A stretch of 64,000 nucleotides of DNA, from the NCBI RefSeq assembly GCF_013874595.1, contig NZ_CP059431.1, positions 2,356,001 to 2,420,000 of the forward strand. Reading direction: 5' to 3'. Shown piece by piece: positions 8,414 through 16,765 of this stretch. The DNA is from Flavobacterium sp. xlx-214. Its GTDB lineage: Bacteria > Bacteroidota > Bacteroidia > Flavobacteriales > Flavobacteriaceae. Numbering within the stretch: position 1 is the stretch's first letter; every line of letters starts with the position of its first letter. The notes under the pieces are model-generated. The model searched no databases and was not told the DNA's origin. It was given only the letters and a program-made list of their open reading frames with translations. A program made the position numbers and the translations under genes.

Positions 8414-9583
8414 TTATTTAATCTTAACTTGATATTGATCTATGATTTGGTAGTTTTTATCCTTTATAACAATAGTATACTTTCCTTTTGCAAGATATAG
8501 GTCTTTGGCTGCATGGTTATTTGTAATTTCTATAACATCAGCAGGTGTACCTTTGTTTTCAAATTCGGCATTTCTATAAGCTAAAACCAATAAAGGTTTA
8601 TTATTGTTGCTTTTAGAAGCAGGTACACTGTATTTTGTTTTTCCTTTTATAAACCAATCAGCGCGATTGTTAATGTATTTTGTTGGTGGATGTATAACTA
8701 CAACATCTGTTTGTTTAGGATCGGTTTTTCCATTAAATACAACGCCATTTTTATCTATTAAAACAATAGGTGCTCCTGTAGTATTAAGATTGGTAAATAA
8801 ATGATTGTTTGCTGTATCAAATCTTTCTAAAAACTGAGTTTGATCTATAGTAAAAGGATCAATGTTCATGCTTTCTTTTAATCTGCCAGCCATAGCCTTG
8901 CCCCACGCAGGATAATCGTTTTCATACGCATGTGCATAACCGCAATGAATAATAAATTTTCCGTTAGGAACAATTTTCATAAAGTTTTGAATGTTTTGCG
9001 CTTGCTCTATTTCTCTTTCTTTATTGTTTTTTCCTTCTGCTGCTTCGTAATGAAAAAGGGTATAACCTATTTTTAAAGCTTCGTAAACTAAATTGCCAAA
9101 TTCAGGTTCTTTTGTGTAGTATCCTGTTTCTGTTACAGCATATTTTTGTTGATTTACACTTACATCCTGCAATGCTTCAAGACCCAAGTATCGATACCCG
9201 TTTTTATACAATTCTTTTAAAAGAGATGTGGTAAAAGTGCGGTGACTAGCAACATGATGTGCCTCATTTATAATGATAACTTGTGCATTTTTAGATTGTT
9301 TTATGATATAGTCTTTTGCATTTATTTTTTTGCTGCTTGCAAAATACAAACTATCATCTGCTGTTATCTTTTGTTTTCTAACTCCGTTTTTATCCCATAT
9401 TTTAAGCACCTCTTTGTAATAACCACTAAACGATAATGCGGTTGCACCCGTTTGGTATTTCCATGAAACAGTATCTTTATCAATTTGAGCTAAAATATCA
9501 GCAGAAAATTGATAGTCTTCTTGTGCAAAAACGGTTGAAATATTAAGAAATATAAAAAGGATTGTAATTCTTTGTAGTAACAT
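8414..9583 (-). CDS. Exported TIKI/EreA-ChaN superfamily protein
   Basis: Secreted protein of 389 residues with a signal peptide (about 1-20, ending VFAQ). It carries motifs of the TIKI superfamily, which covers erythromycin esterase, ChaN and TraB/TIKI proteases. An NEAHH-x3-H block (about residues 105-112) is followed by LGLEAL, and later by HCGYAHAYENDY (about 220-231). Conserved Glu and His residues in those blocks form the metal or catalytic site in characterised members. The C-terminal 90 residues form a beta-rich add-on ending in DQYQVKIK. The substrate is unknown. A second, Ere-like member sits at 42199-43401, so the genome invests repeatedly in this fold. It is 17 bp downstream of the small protein at 9601-10011, probably in one transcript. 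Confidence 0.68.
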   Translation of the reverse strand: MLLQRITILFIFLNISTVFAQEDYQFSADILAQIDKDTVSWKYQTGATALSFSGYYKEVLKIWDKNGVRKQKITADDSLYFASSKKINAKDYIIKQSKNAQVIIINEAHHVASHRTFTTSLLKELYKNGYRYLGLEALQDVSVNQQKYAVTETGYYTKEPEFGNLVYEALKIGYTLFHYEAAEGKNNKEREIEQAQNIQNFMKIVPNGKFIIHCGYAHAYENDYPAWGKAMAGRLKESMNIDPFTIDQTQFLERFDTANNHLFTNLNTTGAPIVLIDKNGVVFNGKTDPKQTDVVVIHPPTKYINNRADWFIKGKTKYSVPASKSNNNKPLLVLAYRNAEFENKGTPADVIEITNNHAAKDLYLAKGKYTIVIKDKNYQIIDQYQVKIK

Positions 9584-9600
9584 TATTGATTTGTTTATTT

Positions 9601-10011
9601 TTAAGAATCTAATTCATAAATACGTTCTTTTAATTTTCCCTCTTTACCAAATTCATCTAAAGTTCCATCTATATCCATCCACATATTGGTTATAGGCGTT
9701 GTATTTAAATGTACACCAACCCAAGTAAAAATACCTTTTAAATGGTATACATCCTTATTATTCTGAAGCGTAAAATTACAAGAAACAGCAACACCACTTC
9801 TTACTAAAATTACAGTATCATTGTTTTCAGATTTTTTACCACCCGTAAGCCATTCCGGATTACTTGTTATTTCAAAAGAAAGCATTTTAGTATTAGGCTC
9901 TTGTTTTATAAATAGTTGCTCAATAGTAGTAGTTATTTCTTTAAACGGATTGTTAGAAAACCACTCTAACATATGTTTTGTATCTTCTAATTTGTCAAAA
10001 TTTGTTATCAT
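9601..10011 (-). CDS. Hypothetical cytoplasmic protein
   Basis: Not recognised; 136 residues without signal peptide or membrane segment. The first 40 residues are helical (MITNFDKLEDTKHMLEWF). A beta-rich part follows with ILVRSGVAVSCNFTL and GIFTWVGVHLNTTPITNMW, then an acidic-basic tail DGTLDEFGKEGKLKERIY. The fold impression is of a small antiparallel sandwich such as an immunity or NTF2-like protein, which is inference only. Only 17 bp separate it from the downstream TIKI-like gene, so the two are probably co-transcribed. Confidence 0.55.
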   Translation of the reverse strand: MITNFDKLEDTKHMLEWFSNNPFKEITTTIEQLFIKQEPNTKMLSFEITSNPEWLTGGKKSENNDTVILVRSGVAVSCNFTLQNNKDVYHLKGIFTWVGVHLNTTPITNMWMDIDGTLDEFGKEGKLKERIYELDS

Positions 10012-10131
10012 TTGCAGCTTTTTATAGTCAAAATTAAATAAGTAAAAAATGTGTAGAACTTAGTGTAACTATTTGTTAGTAAATAAAATATACTTTAAAC
10101 TTAAAAGAAAATATTTGTATAAATTATTTTA

Positions 10132-10950
10132 TTATTTAGGATTATTTAATGCCCAAATAAGTGCTTTTTCTTTTGTTGCTTTAAAAATAGTTAAATGTTC
10201 TTCATTAGGTTCATCAGCATACTGCCAAGTTAAATTTACTAAATTTTTTGTTTGTAGTATTTTTGATAATTCTTGGGTATACGGAGCAATAGTAGGCTCA
10301 TTTGACCCTGCAAACCACAATACTTTTTTATTAGTTGGGAAGTTTGCTAAGTGTTCTTGTGCTGTTTGTACCAAATAATGATTGTTCCACCATAACGATG
10401 GATCAAAAGCAATGTATTTATCAAACATTTCAGGAGCAAGGAAAAACGTTTCCATAACAAAAAGTCCCGATGCAGATTCTCCTATAATACTTTTCTCATT
10501 TGTTGTTCTGTACTTAGCATTAATTTCAGGAATTAATTCGTTTTTTATGAATGCTCTAAAGTTTTCAGAACCACCAACAACAGGTGCAATTTGTTTATCT
10601 TGCTCAACCTCGGTAAACCCCGTTAAATCTCTTCTTCTTTGAGTATTTTCAATACCAACAAGTATAATAGGTTTGATTTTTTTCTCTTTAATTAGCTTTG
10701 CTAATGTTTGTGCAATATGTGGAAAATCTTCTTTTACACCACCATCTGCCATATACATAACCGGATAAGCATTTAAGTTGTTTTGATATTCTTCTGGTAG
10801 CCAAACATTTATTATTCTATCCTCATGAACATGTGCCGATTTTATAGTAAAAGTACTATGCTCTGGTATTGCATCTTTTATTTGTTTTGTGCTTGCGCAA
10901 CTTGATAATAATAAAACTACAGATAGCAAAATAGAGTAGATGCTTTTCAT
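10132..10950 (-). CDS. Lipoprotein esterase of the Fes/IroE-EstD (PF00756) type
   Basis: Alpha/beta hydrolase anchored by lipid. The start chosen is the ATG at 10950, which gives MKSIYSILLSVVLLLSSCAS, a clear lipobox. An upstream in-frame ATG at 11067 would bury this signal behind 39 residues. The nucleophile elbow reads GESASG, with the serine at about residue 157. PVMYMADGG matches the oxyanion-side strand, FDPSLWWNN follows the nucleophile as in IroE/Fes enzymes, and a histidine (EEHLTIF) near the end fits the triad. Relatives hydrolyse trilactone siderophores or other esters; the substrate here is unknown. The protein is probably in the periplasm. No iron-uptake gene is adjacent. Confidence 0.8.
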   Translation of the reverse strand: MKSIYSILLSVVLLLSSCASTKQIKDAIPEHSTFTIKSAHVHEDRIINVWLPEEYQNNLNAYPVMYMADGGVKEDFPHIAQTLAKLIKEKKIKPIILVGIENTQRRRDLTGFTEVEQDKQIAPVVGGSENFRAFIKNELIPEINAKYRTTNEKSIIGESASGLFVMETFFLAPEMFDKYIAFDPSLWWNNHYLVQTAQEHLANFPTNKKVLWFAGSNEPTIAPYTQELSKILQTKNLVNLTWQYADEPNEEHLTIFKATKEKALIWALNNPK

Positions 10951-11130
10951 TTTTGATGTGTTTTTGTTTAAAACCTTTTTATAAGTAAAATTAAATGTAC
11001 AAAAAATATACAATAGATTCATAGAACGTTTTGAACATTTAATGAAATGAAGGTATATTGATGCCAAATAAAAAACGATGAATGCTTTACAACAATCACC
11101 GTTTTAAAAAATAATAGAAAACATGTTTTT

Positions 11131-11745
11131 TTAACTAACCACTACCGTTTTGTATTGTGTAAAATTACGACTACTACCTGTACCAACAGCGGCAGCACGT
11201 ACCCTGAAAATAGATGCACTTGGCAAATCTGTAATTTTAAACGTACTTTTGCTGTTTACTATAAGCTGTGTAGCTTCTTCATTAGCCAAGCCGTATTCAC
11301 ATACATACATTTTGGCGCCTTTAACGGCTTTTATGTTTACCATTATACACCTTTCTTGAGTAGATGTTAACTGTATATTTGCTGGTGTGGGTAATTCGCC
11401 AATTGGTGTACGTTCTTTTTGTAAATCATAACCACTACTTACTAAAGTAACATAATCACTACCATAATTTAGCTCTAAAAAAGCCTTAATTTGCAAAAGA
11501 GCATCAATTACGGTTGTACGTATTTGGTTGCGTTTGGCAATTTCAACTCTATCGCCATTTTTTGCTTTTTCCATAGCTTCTTCAAAATCAATGGTAACTT
11601 GATTTAATTCATCGTAATAAGGTACTTGAATTGCAAGCGTTAAACCTACATTAGGTTCTAACGATGCTAGTATGTGTTTGGCTTTATCTAACAATTTAAT
11701 GTTAGAAAAGTACACAAAATTTATTAGAAGTTTGTATTTTTTCAT
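11131..11745 (-). CDS. Hypothetical protein with a possible fibronectin-III-like C-terminus
   Basis: Cytoplasmic-looking protein of 204 residues. The N-terminal half is helical (LLDKAKHILASL, DFEEAMEKAKNGDRVEIAKRN, TTVIDALLQIKAFLEL). The C-terminal 85 residues look like one Fn3-type sandwich, with PTPANIQLTS opening and SIFRVRAAAVGTGSSRNFT closing as in the G strand. Similar two-part proteins occur in Bacteroidota, often near phage or structural genes, but no function is established. No signal peptide is seen. Upstream on the same strand is the 21-bp repeat array (11850-12080), which would lie in its promoter or 5' leader. Confidence 0.6.
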   Translation of the reverse strand: MKKYKLLINFVYFSNIKLLDKAKHILASLEPNVGLTLAIQVPYYDELNQVTIDFEEAMEKAKNGDRVEIAKRNQIRTTVIDALLQIKAFLELNYGSDYVTLVSSGYDLQKERTPIGELPTPANIQLTSTQERCIMVNIKAVKGAKMYVCEYGLANEEATQLIVNSKSTFKITDLPSASIFRVRAAAVGTGSSRNFTQYKTVVVS

Positions 11746-12536
11746 ACTCTTTGTAATTAAATAGGAAATAATTTATTTTATAAAGCAGCATTTGTATTTT
11801 TTACAAACCAAAATTGTAGATAAGCCTTTTTTTATTGATTTATCTTTGATAAAAAAGCGTCTTTGTTTGTAAAAAAAGTTTCTTTATTAGCATAAAGAGC
11901 TTCTTTGTCAGTAAAAAGAATTTCTTCATTAGCATAAAGAGTTTCTTTGTCAGTAAAAAGGATTTCTTTGTCAGTAAAAAGAACTTCTTTGTAGGTAAAA
12001 AGAGTTTCTTTGTTAGTAAAAAGAGCTTCTTTTATAGTATAAAGAGTCTTTTTTTTGGTATAAAAAGTTTCTTTTACATCTGTGTTTTTTTAAAACACTT
12101 TATTTTAAATGTAAAAGCTTAGATTTTATAAATAATTAATTTCTTTAATTGTAAAATACAGAAATAACAAAAAAGCCTTGTGTTGTAAAGTATACAAATG
12201 GATGACTTTTTCTTAAATAGCCTTTAATAAAAAGCCATACTTAAAGTAGTTATTATGCATTCATAAGCAGTATTGTTTGTGTTATTTATATAATAACTGT
12301 TTTATTTATTATAAATATACTGTTTTTTTGTGATATTGTTTGAGAATTAAAATTATTTTTTAGCAAAAAAACATAAAACAGGTTATATTTTATTAATAAA
12401 TTTTAGATAGAACTTTTATATCTTTAGTTTTGTTTAAAAATAATTTATCAAATAAATTTTATATAATTTTAATTGTAAGTATATTCAATTAAATATTTAT
12501 AATAAAACGTTTTTATGTATAATACTATCTAAAAGA
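11746..12536. other. Long AT-rich intergenic region
   Basis: About 790 bases between divergently transcribed genes. It contains the 21-bp repeat array (11850-12080). The remainder, especially 12117-12536, is very AT-rich, and no ORF, RNA gene or clear hairpin was identified. The composition is more extreme than elsewhere in the window and continues into the T5orf172 gene. Confidence 0.6.
11850..12080. repeat. Array of eleven 21-bp tandem units
   Basis: Eleven consecutive units, each exactly 21 bases and without any spacer; the consensus is close to AAAAAGAGTTTCTTTGTTAGT. Units begin at 11850, 11871, 11892, 11913, 11934, 11955, 11976, 11997, 12018, 12039 and 12060. Internal units differ at about 1-6 positions and the end units are the most divergent. 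Because 21 is a multiple of 3, one frame stays open across the array on each strand. On the minus strand each unit reads as a heptapeptide near TNKETLF; on the plus strand as KKSFFVS. Neither frame has a usable start: the minus frame is bounded by TAA at 12090-12092 and 11832-11834, the plus frame by a stop at 11850. Confidence 0.9.
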
Positions 12537-13358
12537 ATGAAAAAAGGATATATCTATATACTTTCAAATGAGATTTTTCATACTAATTTATTAAAAATTG
12601 GAATGACAAAAAGTGATGCAAATACAAGATCTCTCCAACTTTCTTCATCAACTTCAATACCTGAAGAATTTACTATTGAAGGTAGTTATGATTTTTATGA
12701 TATTACTAATGTTGAAAAAGAAATTCACAAAGAATTAAGCGAATTTAGATACAAAAAAAACAAAGAGTTCTTTACTTGTGATTTAAATTTTGCCAAACAA
12801 GTAATTTTAAATTTTCAAATTAAAGATCACAAAAAATATATTTCGGATTTAATAGAAAAAAATATATTATTAATTAATGAGATTAATTCTATAGATAATA
12901 TAGTAGAGAAGTGGAAAAATTTTTTTTTAAATTTAGATTGGACTTTTAAAATAGATTACAGAGATAATAGCACTTTTAATATAGAATTAGCTATCAAATC
13001 ATTTTATTTATTTGAAAATGAGGAAAATGAGATTACTAATTCTAAAGCATTAATCAAAATTTCTAATGCAAAAAATTTTGAAAGTATTGGTTCTAGAATT
13101 ATTCAACAAATTGAAAGTTTTAAAATAGACAATGTTAGACTATTTGTCCTTTTAAACAAACCTATTATAGGTTTTTCAGAAGTTTTTCTTGGATATGAAT
13201 TTAGACATAATACGTGGGAGAAAATTAGAATAATAAATTATGATAATAAATATGGTTTATTTGATGAGAATATTACATATTTTGATTATATAAATGGCAG
13301 ATTTCCTCAAAGAAAAGATTTATTATTTGCTGATGAAAAAATATTAACGAAATGGTGA
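12537..13358 (+). CDS. T5orf172/GIY-YIG-domain protein
   Basis: The N-terminal 90 residues match the T5orf172 (Mug113) branch of the GIY-YIG nuclease superfamily. GYIYILSN supplies the GIY-like strand, LKIGMTK the YIG-like strand, and R-S-LQLSSST plus EKEIHKEL give the conserved Arg and Glu. The remaining 180 residues are lysine- and asparagine-rich and unrecognised, with a possible helical linker (about 100-140) and a beta-rich end. The protein may bind or cut DNA; solitary T5orf172 proteins occur in phages and islands. Base composition is among the most AT-rich in the window, with no operon partner, which suggests horizontal acquisition. The region downstream to 13490 has no gene. Confidence 0.75.
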   Translation: MKKGYIYILSNEIFHTNLLKIGMTKSDANTRSLQLSSSTSIPEEFTIEGSYDFYDITNVEKEIHKELSEFRYKKNKEFFTCDLNFAKQVILNFQIKDHKKYISDLIEKNILLINEINSIDNIVEKWKNFFLNLDWTFKIDYRDNSTFNIELAIKSFYLFENEENEITNSKALIKISNAKNFESIGSRIIQQIESFKIDNVRLFVLLNKPIIGFSEVFLGYEFRHNTWEKIRIINYDNKYGLFDENITYFDYINGRFPQRKDLLFADEKILTKW

Positions 13359-13490
13359 TAAAAGGCTTATATAAAAAGTAAATATTCTTTACTTTAAATA
13401 GACAACTTATAATCTTACTATATTACCAGCCATTGAAAGCATTACGTTCGTACAAATAACTACTAAATAAAACTATAGTACAATCTATAA

Positions 13491-13520
13491 AAAAAGCAGT
13501 ACGTTAGGTACTGCTTTTTT
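13491..13520. terminator. Rho-independent terminator
   Basis: A 12-bp stem (AAAAAGCAGTAC / GTACTGCTTTTT) with a 5-base loop and a T run. It lies 130 bases after the T5orf172 gene and also fits downstream of the minus-strand permease operon. Confidence 0.8.
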
Positions 13521-13627
13521 TGGAGTGTTTTTTTCTTGTATTACTTTTAAACTATTTAATTTACTGCTGCGCTTTTCCCAATAAAGGGAAAAACAACAAC
13601 AGTAACAAACATAATTAATAGAGTAAA

Positions 13628-16039
13628 TTATTCATATTTTATAAAGCGTAGCAAATTAATTTGTGTAGCTGTATATGCTTTTAAAAGTACTACAAGAAGG
13701 GTTAAGCAAACTAAAATTAAAAATGAGAATACGTATGTAAATGGATCTATGGTAATGCGGTAATTAAAATTATTTAACCATTGTTGCATAAGTAAATAGC
13801 TTGGAAACAAAGCAATGAAAAAACCTGCTATTGCCATGTATATGTATTGCTTGGTTAATAGTTTTATAAGTGTACTTGTTTGGGCACCTAATACTTTGCG
13901 TATTGCAATTTCTTTAAATCTGCGTTCTATGGTAAACGATGCTAATGCAAATAAACCAAACAAAGCTATGGTTAATACCACAATGTTTAAAATACGAAAC
14001 ATTTTTTGCTGTTTGGTATAGGTTTCATAAGAACGTGCAAACTTTTTATCTACAAAATCATATTCAAAAGGGGTATTTGCATCTACTTTCTTCTTCCAAA
14101 AAGTTTCAATAGCTGCAAGGGTTTCTTTTGTATGCTCTGGGTTTATTTTTATTAAAACATTGTTGATGTTTGATGTCATCCAATCAACTGTTTTTACATG
14201 CATAAAAAGCATTGGAGGAATTTCTTCTTGCGGAGATGTAAGATTAAAGTTGTTTACAATTCCTACCACCTTCATTTTTTGACCATTCCATGTAAAGCTG
14301 GTTCCTAAAGGTACATTTCCTCCTAAATCTTTTACAACTCGTTGGTTTATAAGTACATTTTCTATAGTATCTGATGCTATTGCATTGGTTAAATCTCTTC
14401 CTTCTTTTAGTTCTATTTTAAACATGTTTAAATAGCCAAAATCAAAAGCAATATTATGCGCTTGTGTAGAAAAAGTACTATTAGGTAATGAAAAACTAGA
14501 AGTTGATCCGGAACCGCTGCCAATATTAGCAGTACTTATGTTAACATTGGTAACGCCTTTTATTTTTAATAAATCATTTTTAAAAGAAGTGTACGAATTA
14601 AACTTGTTGTTAGCATAACCACCGTATTTAACACTAATAATTTGTTCTGCATTAAAGCCTAAATCTTTGTTGGCTAAGTGGTTTACTTGTTTGGTAACAA
14701 TAAAACCGCTTACTATAAAGAAGGTAGCAATACTAAATTGTAAAATTAACATGCCGTTGCGCAACCAAATACCATTTTTACTACGAGCAAAATTACCTTT
14801 TAATACATTAATTTCTTTAAAGTTAGCAATATACAAAGCTGGGAAAAAGCCTGCACAAACTACTACAACTACAAAAATAAGTATTAAGTACAGCCAATAA
14901 TGAGCTAAATGTATTTGCAACGCTTTATCAATTAAAGCATTGTAATAAGGCAAACACAACTCTGTTATGCATAAAGCAAAAAATAAGGCAAGCAAGGTAA
15001 TTAAAGATGTTTCAAAAACAAATTGTGCTATTATATTTTTTTTAGAGGCACCAAATACTTTTTTTACACCTACTTCTTTAGCACGACGCATTGCTTGCGC
15101 AGTAGATAAATTAATGTAATTAATTATAGAAAGAGCCAAAATTAATACAGACAAACCTACGTTTATTTGTAAAAACAATCTATTGCCTTTGCCTTCTAAG
15201 AAACCTGTTACATTTTTACTTAAACGGGCATTGCTTAATGATTGTAGTTTAACTGTAAACTTGCCGTTTTCTTTAGTAAATTGTTCTAAAGTAACTCCTT
15301 GATCTTTAGCAGCAGGAATTAGTTTGTTGGTAGTTAAAACGTTTTCTGCAACTTGCTCTATTTCGGTAACATCTGTTGGTTGGTTTAGTTTTAATAGTAA
15401 ACAATAATTATAATCGCCCCAAGCATTATTATCTTCAGAAAAACCATTCATATCAATAGAAATTACATATTTTGGTTGTACTGATGATGGTTTTTGCGAA
15501 ACATAAACACCCATTACTCTTAGTTTTTCACCATTCATAATAACGGTTTGATTAATGGGGTTTTGCTTGCCAAAAAGCAGAACTGCTTCTTTTTCTTCTA
15601 AAGCAATGGCATTTTTGTTGTTTTTAAATGCTTCTTTACTTCCTTTTGTAAATTCAAACGGAAAAAAGTCAAAGAAATTGGTTTGCGCAACCAACACTTG
15701 GTTTACATAAAAGTTTTTGCTGTTTACAACAATATTATCATTTAGATAAAAAGGTAAGTAATAACAGTAATCTTTTAATTTACTTGTTTTTACTTTGATG
15801 TTTTTAGCTAATGGCGATTGAGAATAGCCCCAAGTGTCGCCATTTGGTAAAACACTTAGTACTTCATAAACGTGCTCTTTTTCAGAGTTCCATTGGTCGT
15901 AGCTTTTTTCACTTTGCCAATAAAGAGTAGAGAAAATAACGCCCGTAATACCAATAGCCAAACCAACTATGGTTAACAACGTAAAGGTTTTATTTTTAAC
16001 GGAATGGTTAATGAATATTTGAAACCAACTTTTAATCAT
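13628..16039 (-). CDS. FtsX/MacB-type ABC transporter permease
   Basis: Permease with two FtsX-type units (803 residues). A first transmembrane helix at about 20-40 is followed by a large periplasmic MacB_PCD-like domain. Three helices come next, starting around LFLQINVGLSVLILALSIINY, with the GVKKVFGASKKNII coupling helix. The second half repeats this layout, ending with helices around IVVLTIALFGLFALASF and the motif FKEIAIRKVLGAQTSTLIKLL. It is the last gene of a four-gene operon with the ATPase 11 bases upstream. Family members either export peptides, lipids or macrolides, or act as mechanotransmission devices. The adaptor in the operon favours trans-envelope export; an outer-membrane TolC partner is not encoded here. 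Confidence 0.9.
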   Translation of the reverse strand: MIKSWFQIFINHSVKNKTFTLLTIVGLAIGITGVIFSTLYWQSEKSYDQWNSEKEHVYEVLSVLPNGDTWGYSQSPLAKNIKVKTSKLKDYCYYLPFYLNDNIVVNSKNFYVNQVLVAQTNFFDFFPFEFTKGSKEAFKNNKNAIALEEKEAVLLFGKQNPINQTVIMNGEKLRVMGVYVSQKPSSVQPKYVISIDMNGFSEDNNAWGDYNYCLLLKLNQPTDVTEIEQVAENVLTTNKLIPAAKDQGVTLEQFTKENGKFTVKLQSLSNARLSKNVTGFLEGKGNRLFLQINVGLSVLILALSIINYINLSTAQAMRRAKEVGVKKVFGASKKNIIAQFVFETSLITLLALFFALCITELCLPYYNALIDKALQIHLAHYWLYLILIFVVVVVCAGFFPALYIANFKEINVLKGNFARSKNGIWLRNGMLILQFSIATFFIVSGFIVTKQVNHLANKDLGFNAEQIISVKYGGYANNKFNSYTSFKNDLLKIKGVTNVNISTANIGSGSGSTSSFSLPNSTFSTQAHNIAFDFGYLNMFKIELKEGRDLTNAIASDTIENVLINQRVVKDLGGNVPLGTSFTWNGQKMKVVGIVNNFNLTSPQEEIPPMLFMHVKTVDWMTSNINNVLIKINPEHTKETLAAIETFWKKKVDANTPFEYDFVDKKFARSYETYTKQQKMFRILNIVVLTIALFGLFALASFTIERRFKEIAIRKVLGAQTSTLIKLLTKQYIYMAIAGFFIALFPSYLLMQQWLNNFNYRITIDPFTYVFSFLILVCLTLLVVLLKAYTATQINLLRFIKYE

Positions 16040-16050
16040 TTGTACGCAAG

Positions 16051-16758
16051 TTATTTTTGATGGGTAAATACATTTACATTTCTTTGGTTTTGTTTTTCGC
16101 TTAAAATAGCACCGTCTTTCATGGTAATAATAGTATCAGAATAAGCAGCATCTTGTGCAGAGTGTGTTACCATAAGTATGGTAGTACCTTGTTGATGTAA
16201 ATTGGTAAGTAGTTCCATTACTTCGGTACCGTTTGTACTATCTAAATTACCTGTAGGCTCATCGGCTAAAATTAGTTTAGGGTTCATAACCAATGCACGC
16301 GCTACAGCTACACGTTGTTGTTGCCCACCAGAAAGTTGTTGCGGAAAATGTTGTAATCTGTGTAAAATATTTAGTTTTTCGGCTATTTCTTGAACTCTTT
16401 TTTTTCTTTCGGCTTTTGAAACTTTTGCATAAATCATGGGTAATTCAATATTATCATAGACCGATAATTCATCAATCAAATTAAAATTTTGAAAAATAAA
16501 ACCAATGGTATCTTTGCGTACTTTAGCACGTTTAGCTTCGGTACTTTTTGCCATTTCTTCATTTAAAATAATGTAACTGCCTTCGTTAAAATCATCAAGT
16601 AAACCAATAATATTTAATAAGGTTGATTTTCCGCAACCCGATGGTCCCATGATAGAAACAAATGCCCCCGATTTTATTTCAAAACTTATATTGTTTAGTG
16701 CTTTGGTTTGAATTGATTCTGTTACAAACACTTTTGAAAGATTTTCTATTTTTATCAT
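16051..16758 (-). CDS. ABC transporter ATP-binding protein (MacB/LolD type)
   Basis: ATPase for the adjacent FtsX-type permease. Walker A is GPSGCGKST (about residues 38-46), the Q loop lies in FIFQNFNLI, the signature is [15 protein letters not shown], and Walker B is [13 protein letters not shown] with the switch histidine in MVTHSAQ. At 235 residues it is complete. The spacing of 11 bases to the permease and 7 bases to the upstream peptidase shows a single operon. All catalytic motifs are intact. Confidence 0.95.
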   Translation of the reverse strand: MIKIENLSKVFVTESIQTKALNNISFEIKSGAFVSIMGPSGCGKSTLLNIIGLLDDFNEGSYIILNEEMAKSTEAKRAKVRKDTIGFIFQNFNLIDELSVYDNIELPMIYAKVSKAERKKRVQEIAEKLNILHRLQHFPQQLSGGQQQRVAVARALVMNPKLILADEPTGNLDSTNGTEVMELLTNLHQQGTTILMVTHSAQDAAYSDTIITMKDGAILSEKQNQRNVNVFTHQK

Positions 16759-16765
16759 CTTGTTC

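Noticed and set aside
10951-11067. N-terminal extension of the lipoprotein esterase
   Set aside because: It would place 39 residues before an obvious lipoprotein signal; the ATG at 10950 is the natural start.
11850-12080. CRISPR array
   Set aside because: The units are contiguous with no spacers, only 21 bp long and vary from copy to copy; no cas genes are nearby.
11832-12092. Protein-coding gene for a heptad-repeat protein
   Set aside because: Neither open frame has ATG, GTG or TTG in a usable position inside its stops, and both strands are open simply because 21 is divisible by 3.
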